Shown here: positions 47,673-58,063 of the stretch, piece by piece
Layout of the letters: each line of letters begins with the position of its first letter
How positions within the stretch are numbered: position 1 is the stretch's first letter
Assembly (NCBI RefSeq): GCF_963675165.1
Contig: NC_087377.1
Location: forward strand, 14,690,198 to 14,754,197
Length of the DNA: 64,000 nucleotides
Direction of reading: 5' to 3'
Source: Halichondria panicea
Taxonomy: Eukaryota; Porifera; Demospongiae; Suberitida; Halichondriidae
Notes under the pieces: generated by a model
What the model was told of the DNA's origin: nothing
Database searches by the model: none
What the model saw: the letters and a program-made list of their open reading frames with translations, nothing else
Made by a program: the position numbers and the translations under genes

Positions 47673-49869
47673 TTAGTGCTTGATTTCTCCATAAGCCTGG
47701 TTCGACTGCATCTCAATGTTTCGCTTTACCGTCTATAGAGTAGGATAATCCGCATTACATAAATCTATAGCTTTATGATCCTCACTTGTCCATAAGCTTC
47801 ATTAAACTCCACTTGAATGTCTTGTGTTCCTTGTGTCACTACTAGACCAACTTCCTTGTATACCGGACCAGCTGAGGCTTTTGGAGCTTCATTGCCTGGC
47901 AGTTGGCTATCTATTTAGACAAATCACATAGTTAATATTGTATTCGCAAACAATTGTCACCTTTACTTTTTCTTTTCTTGGCTAAGAGAGCTATCATTAC
48001 CAGGACAAGCAGTAATAACACTAACAGGCCGCCAGTAACACCTCCAGCTACAGAAGCAACGTTCCCACCAGTGGGAGCTGCCACACCTATATAGGCCATT
48101 ATGCAGCATACATGCATGCATGCTGGCAGACACAAATCAATGAACTCACACTCCAATAAAGTCCGGTCAGGATACCAGAGACCAGAGTTGTTACAAGTGG
48201 CAGTCGCTGCACCCACCAGTGAGAACTCAGGATCACATTGGAAGGTAATGACTGAGCCCTCGGTTTGGTTAGTGTTCTGATTGTTTGTGTTGAGTAACAC
48301 TCCATTGAGAGGAGGGGCAGGCAGGACACAGGAAACTGCATGGGTACAAGAATATGTTTTGTAGCTGAAAGAGATGAAGAAGATATATGTACTTAGAAAA
48401 TTCTATGCGATGAATTGTGTTCACTGCTGCTAAATGTTTGCATTTTACCTGGATATAATAAAACTCAAGATAAACTATTTTTATGAATGGTTCCCTTTTT
48501 ATCATAAAGAAGTCACTCACTAGATTCATTTCTGCAGACGATCTCCTCTGGATTCTTGTCCCACTCTCCTGTAGCTAAACATGTGGCACTCATTATGCCC
48601 TCAGGGAATAGTCGATCGTCACACTGGAAGGTAACTCGTGTACCAGGTATAGCTGGTACTGAATGACTGCTGATAGTACCGTTCTGTGGTGAAGGTAGTC
48701 GAACTGTGCAGTTCATTGGAGGAGCTGGAGTGATGAAGAATTAATGTGAAATGTCCATACTATCAAGAACTGAACTCACGAGTTATACGAAGAGGCTGGG
48801 TTAATGGTGTACACTTAATAGTCTCAGGACTCCACATCAGTGTTCCCTCACAAGTCACCATTGTAATAGCAGACACATACCCAGCATCACACTGGATGAT
48901 AACTGTAGATCCTGGCAATCTGCTGGAGACTGGTCCGAATGCTCCATTTATGGGGTTGGTCAACACAGGACAGCCACCTGCATGAGAGGGATTGAACTAT
49001 TAATATTATAAAAAATGTACGATGCTGTCAAATCACGTATAATTATACCAATTCTGAAGTTGTACTCAGCTGTCGTACTGTTCCCAGCACAGTTGGTAGC
49101 CACAACACTGACATTGTAGTCCACATTGTATTGAGCAGTCACAGTGACAGAGGTGGATGTGAGGACAGTAGCAGAGAGCTGGGCCAGAGGTGAGATGGTC
49201 ACAGTATAGGTGATGTCACCAGTCTCAGAAGGTGGGTTCCAACCAACAGTCACACTAACTCCATTATTTTGCTGAGCTGCTCGAAGTAGAGTGTCTTATG
49301 GTGGAAGGTGGTCCTGGTGAATCTAATTGAACACCTTTTTAGACACAACCAAGCTTGCTAACACAGTCTCCTAATCTATACTACTACATGCACTTGAGGT
49401 CAAATCATGCAACGTGAAAACGGTTGCATGTATATACACAGAAAGCAATTTACTTACCAACCAAACGAATTATTGAAGATCCTATGGTTGTTAAAACAGG
49501 CAGTGGATACTCACACGACACAGTGAGACCATTCTCAGCTGTTCTTGACAGAGTAGATGTTAATATAGTGTCATTGAATGCAATCAGTGTTACAGTGTAA
49601 CCTGATACAACATTGGCTACATTGAGACCAGAGGTGGAACGAACAGTGATACGAGCTGCATCTGATGGTTCCCATCTCAAGGTATTTCCAGGAACAGTGC
49701 AAGTGAAAGTGACTGTTTCCATTGGACATGGTCTCTCAATACTTACTGAATATTCGGCTTTACAAACGCATGAATGTAAGGAGACATAATTATAATCGAA
49801 TATTCTTTCTTACCAGTGCTGAAGCCAGCCAGAGAGCAAGTCAGGAGAACTCTATATAACAAGCAACAT
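47673..49869 (-). pseudogene. Receptor D: Ig-like, FN3, three CCP, TM, tail; frameshifted
   Basis: Exons: 49869-49814, 49757-49458, 49322-49049, 48977-48780, 48724-48521, 48335-48150, 48086-47967, 47910-47786, 47732-47673. Layout and sizes equal those of B. Two breaks are visible. In the leader exon, ATG TTG CTT GTT ATA TAG stops at codon 6 and needs a 1-nt change to reach the hydrophobic leader (LLTCSLAGFST). In the FN3 exon, a 1-nt surplus near 49267 (CTCAGCAAAATAATGG) gives an immediate TAA. The other exons stay open and splice sites look good; the tail reads PVYKEVGL (Glu to Lys), NEAYGQ, NQAYGEI. It is either a recent pseudogene, a null allele or a sequencing error. Confidence 0.8.
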
Positions 49870-50290
49870 TTTAATCTCTAGACTATTAACTTTGTTGACA
49901 GTTAAAAGATTGCACTTCATAATTATGATTGCAGTTGCTGACTAGACAATCTCACTGCATGTGACTAGATCTAAATCTACTCAAAAGACAAAGTGTTAGC
50001 AGCAAACCTGTATTATGGTTTGTATTCCACCCAGTTTCATTTAGCTCACACTGACACACACCAGCTAGTCCAGGAGTCACAGAGTACAACAAGAAAAATT
50101 GTATGGTAACCACTTTTAAGTTTCTTATAAATGCAGTGTCAGCTTTTAAAGTCCGTTAGGTACTCTGTTCACTTAAAGCACTGGTACACATTGAGCAGTA
50201 TTTCCACGATGTTAAAGTATCGAACTTCCTGAAAACACTGCTATACTTCTATATATATAGAGCACAGTAAATACATTGTTCCACTATAAA
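49870..50290. promoter_or_regulatory. Upstream region of receptor D, shared with the orphan fragment
   Basis: Blocks of this region recur at 29160-29690. Conservation of the upstream segment in two copies suggests it includes the promoter, but no TATA box is clear. Confidence 0.35.
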
Positions 50291-52790
50291 ATTATATGCA
50301 GAGTTATAATATAATTATACTTCTACAAAGAATGCATGCATGTATTCCCCTGTGCATCCACCCACATGCAGTGCGTCCTGGTGCACGCAATCCTCAGAGG
50401 GAAAATAGACTAACACGATCCAATGTGAGTCTTTGCATAATGTCTAGATCTATTTTGTATAACTATCATGGGCGTTCCTAGAAATTTAAGCAGGTGCTCA
50501 AGGGAACAAGCAACGGGGGCACGCGCACAACGCGCGGGCAAAATTTTAAACCCCGTTTTTTCTTTGGACAAGTGGTACTCACAGAATTATAGCTTCATAT
50601 TTTACAGAAACCGGACGACACCCCAACATCTGATAGCAGTAACTTTCAAAGATTGTTTCTTACATAGAAGCTGATTAGGTAAAGAGTGTTAACTAGAGTA
50701 AGCATCTTTCTTTGATGTTATTTCGGAAATCATTCCGTACAATCTGGACAAGGGTGACCAAGAAGCTGATTAGGTAAAGAGTGTTAACTAGAGTAAGCAT
50801 CTTTCTTTGATGTTATTTCGGAATCATTCTGTACAATCTGGACAAGGGTGACCACATTTCATCATCATGCACAATTGCATTGTTAAAGTGATGACCATTA
50901 CCATGCACAGCCAATGGAAAGTAACAAAGCTCAATTTTAGCTTATAATTATGCACAATCATAGTTTCGTTATCACAGTCTCTTGTTTGTGTTTTGTTTGT
51001 TTATTCACCAGGGCCTTTTCACAATGAAGTGACATGCAGGAGTGACTGTTCTGCTTGCTGTGCATGCTCTACTCAATCTTCTTTGGTAAATGACCCATTT
51101 ACTTTTAACTACCCCACCTATAGGAAAGATGTACATAGTTGGAAATCTGCAGAGCTGGTCTGCTCTCATAAACAAAACCATCGTTTCATTCTGGTTTGCT
51201 CCAAAACAAGTTTTGCAGCCAGTGATGAAAAAATAGATACGCGTTTTTGGCTGATAATAACTGCATGACAATCTATACATACTCAAGTACAAAACAGTAC
51301 ATACTGCACCAGTACTAGAAACATTTATACCCACGAATGTTAATATACCATTCATACATGCTCTAAAAGGATGCCAGATATAGTCCACGGAAATTTAATC
51401 CGCGAAATCCTAGTATTTCCACGAAACCTCGAAATATACCTGCTATACGATACTTGCAAAGGCCATAGGAAAAAATCAAATTGTCCTTAGGAATACACTT
51501 AAAGTGCATGTTGACAGCCAGAGCCCAATCGGGCATAAGAAACCTTATCATTGAAAGATAAACTAACTACACTACCACAAACAAACATACATCCATTTTC
51601 CTATAATAACTATCCCAGAGAGGGACAACAACTAAGACATCAATGTGCTGTAATAGCGATCAGGGTCACTTATGTATGTGCATATACGTATACAGCTGTT
51701 TCATGCACACGCATTCATAAACAACAAGGAAAGTAAACACACTTCATAACCTAACATGGTCATACAAACTGCTTTCATAATCTAACATGCATTTGCCCAT
51801 ACAACACAATAAAAGCCACTAATGTCCGAAGTCCGAGTGCACAATTTCAATTCAGATAGGCAAAATATGATCTGATAACAGGCAAGCTTTATACTATATA
51901 GAAAATAGAAACACCAATCGAGTAGACCGTAATCATTTATAGGGGCTCCCGGTGAATTCCAAATAAGAGTTAGTAACATAAGCAGACTGGAAATCACAGG
52001 CCTATTACATACATGCATGGCTATGAGTGCCACCAGCTGTTTATTGGCCGGGTAGTAGATAGTGGTCAAGGGCCTTTACCGAGAAATCATTATCTACTAT
52101 AATTATACAAGAGCCAATAAATTGCTTGTGGCACAAATTGCCATGTAGTCTGTACCCATTGGTATTGCCATGGTAATACTAATTTGTTGCCTTGAAAACC
52201 GTTTGCTGCATATAGAAACCAGCATAGAAACCACTGCTACACTGAAGGTAGTTTTGTTCTATTTTTGGTGGCTGGAATTATATAATAACTGCATTGAAAC
52301 CATGCATATGCTGAATAGTAAATTTCTCACATGAACCACAAATGTCTCACTGCACTATAAACGCAATGCCGATTTAAAGTATTGGGTGGAGGTTAGACTC
52401 AGGTCTCAAAAGGTCACTTATAGCCCCAGTCATGCCATAATTATAATTATATCATTGGCCCTACAATATACCATAATTATATACTGGCACTGCTATAATT
52501 ATACAGTGGCGGATCCAGAGATAGTTTGTTGAGTTCGTCAAACTACCTTTCCAGCTAAGTATTGAGATCTACTATGCTAGCTATAGAGTAAACGTATAGC
52601 TAGTAAATAGAGATTGTAATGAAACAGCTAATTGCTAATTTAAATTGCTATATCTACTAAACGAAGTATTGCCAAGGGGTATATGAATGTATTGCTTGTT
52701 TATCCATACTGTGATCATCAATACATTCAAAATTAACTGTGAAATCATGATATTGACAATAGGGATGAATACAATCGCACCATACAAAAG
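50291..52790. other. Long spacer between receptors D and E
   Basis: Contains a perfect-looking 95-bp tandem duplication at 50666-50854, a GC-rich patch near 50515-50540 and small ORFs (largest 51005-51388, 127 codons, minus) with no recognisable motif. No gene supported. Confidence 0.45.
50666..50854. repeat. 95-bp tandem duplication
   Basis: AGAAGCTGATTAGGTAAAGA starts at 50666 and again at 50761; the two copies differ at very few positions, so the duplication is recent. Confidence 0.9.
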
Positions 52791-53027
52791 TCATATAGAT
52801 TGTTAACCTAGCTATATATGCATGATTTCTCCATAAGCCTGGTTTGACTGCAATTCAACTTTTCACTGTCATGTTTTTTTTGTTTTGCTGTTCTTGTAAC
52901 TTTTTCATACAATGTTCAATACAGTTCATATTTCACACAAATGTCACAAATGATATGGGCAACAGAAATTGCTGCCTGGGGTAAGATAATCAGATGACTC
53001 AAATCTCTATCAGGTTCATTTTCTCAC

Positions 53028-56000
53028 TTGTTCATAAGCTTCATTAAACTCCACTTGAATGTCTTGTGATCTTGGTGTCATTGCTAGACCAACTTCCTCG
53101 TATACGGGACCAACTGGAGATTTTGTAACTTCACTTCCTGAAAGTTAGTAATGTGCTGAGCCAAATGTGAGATAGATCTAGTGATTTTGTACAATTGCAA
53201 ATACTTTTTGCTCCGAGGACGAAGGTGAAGCCCCGAGACCAAGGATGGTTTGCATTGCCATAAATTTATATAGATGTATAGTGGATAATAGTTTATGGTA
53301 ATCAAACCACCCCAGTTGCTATGATACAGACCCCAAGTGAGATATATTTCGGACTTGCTCTTACTTTTTCTTTTTTTGATGATAATGACTCTGAGCACCA
53401 CGAAACTCAGCACCACTACAAGCAGACCACCAATAACACCTCCAGTTACAGCAGCAATGTTCCCACTTGTTAAATGACAAGCGACACCTGTATCGACACA
53501 AATGAACTTACACTCCAATAGAGATGGATCAGGATCCCAGAGACCAGAGTTATTACAAGTGGCAGTCACTGCACCCACCAGTGAGAACCCAGGATCACAT
53601 TGGAAGGTAATGACTAAGTCCTCAGTTAGGTTGGTGCTCTGAAAGTTGGTGTTGAGTATAACACTCCATTGAGTAGAGGGGCAGGCAGGACACAGGAAAC
53701 TGCATTAGTATATAATTATAATTATATGCACTGGAAGATGGTGATGCACACAGATAAAGAAGTCACTCACTAGATTCTTTTCTGCAGACGATCTCCCCCG
53801 GGTTGCTCTCCCATTCTCCTGTAGCTAGACAGGTGACAGTCATTTTTCCCTCAGGGAACAGTCCATTATCACACTGGAAGGTCACTTGTGTACCGGGAAT
53901 AGCTGGTACTGAAGGATCACTGACGGTACCATTCTGTGGTGAGGGTAGTGGAGCTGTGCAGTTTATTGGAGGAGCTGGAGAGATTATAACAATCAAAAAC
54001 TGGTACTATAGAAAAATCAAGCTGAGAAACAAGCTTCATGCTGTCTTATAAATCTCCAATAGATAGGGAACGTGTATTTAGCTGTACACACTGCATGATA
54101 TACTGGCGTACCAGGTGGTTGTTTGGAGGGATGAACTACCATCAGCCCAAACAGTGTTGTGTATAATCCATTATTGTACAATTGAGTCTCATTCGAGTTT
54201 ATACCATTCCTGAACACTTTCTCTACTTGAGTGTAATAGCACTCATCTTCAAATTCATACTGTCCAATACCCCATGTGAACCCGACGTTTTGACCCGGGC
54301 CCACTTTAGTTGCTAGTAAGGACGCATCTAGTTCAGCTTCTACTAACAGTGAGAAACATTCGTCTATCCAGTACAATTTTCTCTTTATGAGGTCTATGGC
54401 GATCGTGGACGCACACAAATTATTAGACAAGAGAGTTTCTGGAACGCCATTGTCTGTGATTCTCATAAGTTTTGAGTTATGAATATCTGTCTTTACCATC
54501 ACAAATAGCCACCTGCATAGAAGTTGTTAGTCGATCAACATCAAATATTTCACAAAGTACAAAGAGATAATAGTTTTCAATAACACCTATGTATTATTCT
54601 GCATGTACTGAACTTGATAATCTCACCCTTTCCCAGTGTAGGGGAAGATGCTCAATCCTTGAGGTCGATCACTACCTTCAAACTGGAAGATGACTTCAGA
54701 TGTCTGAGCCACAATATCGTACAAATGGAGTGTTCTCCTGGTTTTATCCGTCCAGTACACTTTGTCGTTAATCCAGTCCATTGCCAGGCCAACTGGACTG
54801 CCTAAATCACACAAAATGCATAATTATAAATAGTGGACAGAGTTTAGATACGTTTTTTACAATAAATAAATCTGACGTACATACTCTTAAAAAATTTTTA
54901 GTGTTAATATGAAGAGGATTTATGAAATATTCTTGCTCTAATTTTACAAAATGAAGTCATCATTGGGTCTAAATTACTAAACTGATGAAACCCTTACCCG
55001 AAGTGTAAGATAATTGTGAGCCCCCTAAGCTCTGAGCAGCTACTGTTCCTGTAGTACCAGCATCAGTCAAGAGAGGAATGGAGAAGAGTCCAGGCGTGCT
55101 GTCGTTTATGTAAAATATTAAATTCCTCCTGTGAGGAAAAAATATAGCTTGAGGATAACTGCGTACTTTCAAAAAGCACAAAATGCATACACTAGCTGCA
55201 TTCATACATGGTAATTGTGAACTACAAAAATCATATATATAGAAGATTAAAGTTTGTACACAAAGTTTGTACACAAATGCAAATGCACAATTATACATGT
55301 AAACGAGAAACAAAAAAATTCGTTTGTTGCTGTGTCTATGACAATTTTATACTCATAATTATTCAGACTATTGGTATTAATATCGCCATTGATATAATAT
55401 CAGGAGCAGATGAGGGGATGGAGCTAGTCTTACTACGCAATTATATATCGGCTATCTATGTACAAATCATGCCATAATAAAACCACTAAGTGCTGCTAAC
55501 ATTATTCATTGTACTTAAGATATTCATTATAGATCAAACGCGTTATCAGCCACACATGTACATGTACAGAATACTTAGCACATTACAAACAAGGAAAGTG
55601 TTAAGACGATACTATATATATTATGCAGAGTAAGACGCTCCATCCCCTCATCTGCTCCTGATAAATAGCTAAAAATGGTCAAACTTTGAATGTTGAATGC
55701 AAAGTTTGCCTTTATTATGTTATATGAACAAGATATCTAATTATATACACACTTATTGCGAAGAAATGTAGTTACCTGTAGTGATAGTCCACGGCAATTA
55801 TTCCATTGTCCGAATGAATGACTTGAGCATCAGTGGAGCCATTTATTTCAATCCTCAGAATTGAGCCCCAGGCAGCCACCAGTAAGAAAGGAGCCCTGTA
55901 ATAAGGAAGGAAACAGCATGCAGCATTGATTTGTGCATTTGGTATCATACAGTGTCGGTTGACCACAGCTTATTGCTAGAGGTAAACATTTGAACAACAC

Positions 56001-56393
56001 CGCAACTATGTTGACAGTTATAGAGCTTGCCACAGATATATAGAGGGCTAATACTCCGATGTATCCAGTCTGTTGAAACAACAACTCTTAATGTCTGGTC
56101 ACGCAGCCTTGATGTATTTTATTATCTCTGCCCTCTATATAATTATATCTGTAGCAAGCTCTATAGTTGCGGTGTTGTATGGGTGCTATAGTATATGCAA
56201 TTGGTCATACATACAATCAACTGTGAGGTGGCCATGCAAGGATATGCATGCGCACTAAAAACTCTGGTAGCCGAGTTATAGAATCTTACACATCATCATC
56301 CAGAGCTCCTTGCACCTCAGGTTGGGCTGCAGCATCAGTTTGAGTGAAGAGAGCCAAGGCCAGCAGGGCAGCTATCAGTTCAGTGAAGATCAT
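53028..56393 (-). CDS. Receptor E: YWTD beta-propeller joined to CCP, TM and tyrosine tail; frameshift in second CCP
   Basis: Exons: 56393-56290, 55895-55776, 55128-54998, 54801-54627, 54512-54112, 53974-53771, 53699-53512, 53487-53365, 53137-53028. The signal peptide is clear (MIFTELIAALLALALFTQT). Exons 2-5 carry LDL-receptor class B (YWTD) repeats: IIAVDYHY, LIFYIND, KVYWTD, KLYWID; these fold as a beta-propeller in LDLR/LRP proteins. Exon 6 is a CCP equal to the second CCP of A, B and D. Exon 7 (third-CCP type) has a 2-nt insertion near 53657, so the frame stops at 53626; the predicted product is then a secreted protein of about 403 residues. The TM exon (GGVIGGLLVVVLSFVVLRVI) and tail exon (PVYEEVGL, NEAYEQ) behind it are still open. 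The last tail exon is interrupted (52810-52980). It is a chimera of the family cassette and another ectodomain. Confidence 0.8.
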
Positions 56394-56882
56394 TCTTCTA
56401 CTGAGAAATTGAGACTTTAGTATTCAGCTATAGGCCTTCAGGCTATTATTACTGCATATTAATATAATTATAGCATACAATGATGGCATATTGCGTGTCT
56501 GTCAATGCGAGACTGTGGAAATGTGACTTTGGAGAGTTGCATTTATAGTGAAGTAATGAAGTTTTCATCTATAAATAAATGCAGGGAAGTGCACACCTAG
56601 GGAATTTGTAGGGAAGTCAACAGAAAACTCTTGCAGGAAATGCATGCACAGATGCTAGTCTGGGGACCAGACCTTTTCTCAGAGGGGGGAGAGGGAAAAG
56701 AGAAAAGGTCTGCAGCAGAGGAGGTCTGACACGTTCACGTGATCCAGTTTTTAATTACATTCCTGTTACATTCTTGTTATGTTTACATTCATTTTCCCAT
56801 CTAAATATGTTCCTTGATAAGTGCTTATCAAAATAAAATCATGCTACAAAACTTGGAGATATAATAATTCGGCTCTAGACAA
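56394..56882. other. Upstream region of receptor E
   Basis: No exon or TATA box seen. A G/A-rich patch (56680-56730) includes an inverted pair ACCTTTTCTC and GAGAAAAGGT. Confidence 0.4.
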
Positions 56883-57260
56883 GGCCCTGATAAATTATGC
56901 TCCGAATAATTTTAGCATAGTAGGGAATAATAGGCAACAATGTCCATTTTTGGAAAAGATCATTACATTAAGTTTTGCATAACGATGTTATCATGGCAAA
57001 AAATGGCTGAAAGTATGAATATTAAAGTGAATATCACTTCAAGTCAACAAGTTAACAATGAGAATCGTGATATATTAATTTTGTTGTTGTGTGTATAGCC
57101 TCGATCCCCATATAGTTGTTCGCTTAACTATTATAAAAGCGAAAACTCGGCCTGGGATGTGTCTACGTCTCATAATCACAGTGCAGATTTTTTATGAGAT
57201 TAATCGGATTTTTATGAGAATAATAGGCAGAATAATGGGTGAAAAAAATTTATCAGGGCC
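56883..57260. mobile_element. Miniature element with GGCCCTGATAAATT ends
   Basis: GGCCCTGATAAATT at 56883 and AATTTATCAGGGCC ending at 57260 are inverted. Inside, GGAATAATAGG and GAATAATAGG repeat near both ends, and a TAGCCTCG-family piece (57098-57158) is nested. No clear target duplication. Confidence 0.55.
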
Positions 57261-58063
57261 TACTCCATATAATCGATAGGTACTGATATAGGTATCGGGG
57301 TGAACTGACGAGATATTCACTTTTGTCACGTACTATGTTCAGCCGTTTGGAACATAGAGAAGCTACAAAAACTTTACACCTTGCTATACTTATGTACAAT
57401 AATTATTAGATATCTGTAGTGCAAAAAACTCATGCTTTCTTTTGCACACCATATACTGATAAATTGTACTACTATATGAGAAAACAAGTAATATACATTG
57501 TGATCAGAGTGTCTAAAATTCATTGCGTAATTATCAAGTGTGGATTATGTCCGTGGTTATTCTAACACAATTTTAAACATAAAAACGACAACAAAATACG
57601 TGGGCGAAATAAGTCACATAAAACATTGCTTCTGCACTGTGATTGGTTATTATTGATTTTGGTGGGCGAATAAGTCACATGATATTGCTTTTCAGCACTG
57701 TGATTGGTCATTATCGATTTTGGTACGAGAAACAACTCGTTGATTGGCAGTTGACCTTTGCAGTCCCTTAACTGCAGATGTGGGACTGGCCTGGCCACAT
57801 ATTTCAGGCTGAGAAGACAGACATTCTGTTGAAGCAGTTCGAGATCACCTTGATCTCACATGCAGTTGCTCCACAACACTATCAAGCAGCTAACTGCTGA
57901 ACATTATCGTTATAATAGTATTTTCTGTGATTTGTAATTATTGTAATTGTTAATGGTATATATTAATTCATCATCTATACTACATCATTTATACAGCTTA
58001 TATCTCTAGCAAACTGTTTCACTATAGATCTACAGCACTATAAAGTGCACTGAATGTTCATGG
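57261..58063. other. Intergenic, 3' side of the cysteine-rich gene
   Basis: 57595-57735 has two diverged copies of GTGGGCGAA(A)TAAGTCACAT...GCACTGTGATTGGT. No gene supported. Confidence 0.45.

Noticed and set aside
51005-51388. 127-codon minus-strand ORF and overlapping plus-strand ORF
   Set aside because: No recognisable motif, and no splice or promoter signal I trust.
19519-56393. Receptor tails as classical ITAMs
   Set aside because: Tyrosine spacing (22 and 16 residues) and the AYGQ context do not fit YxxL/I-x6-12-YxxL/I; only the last motif (YGEI) fits half of it.
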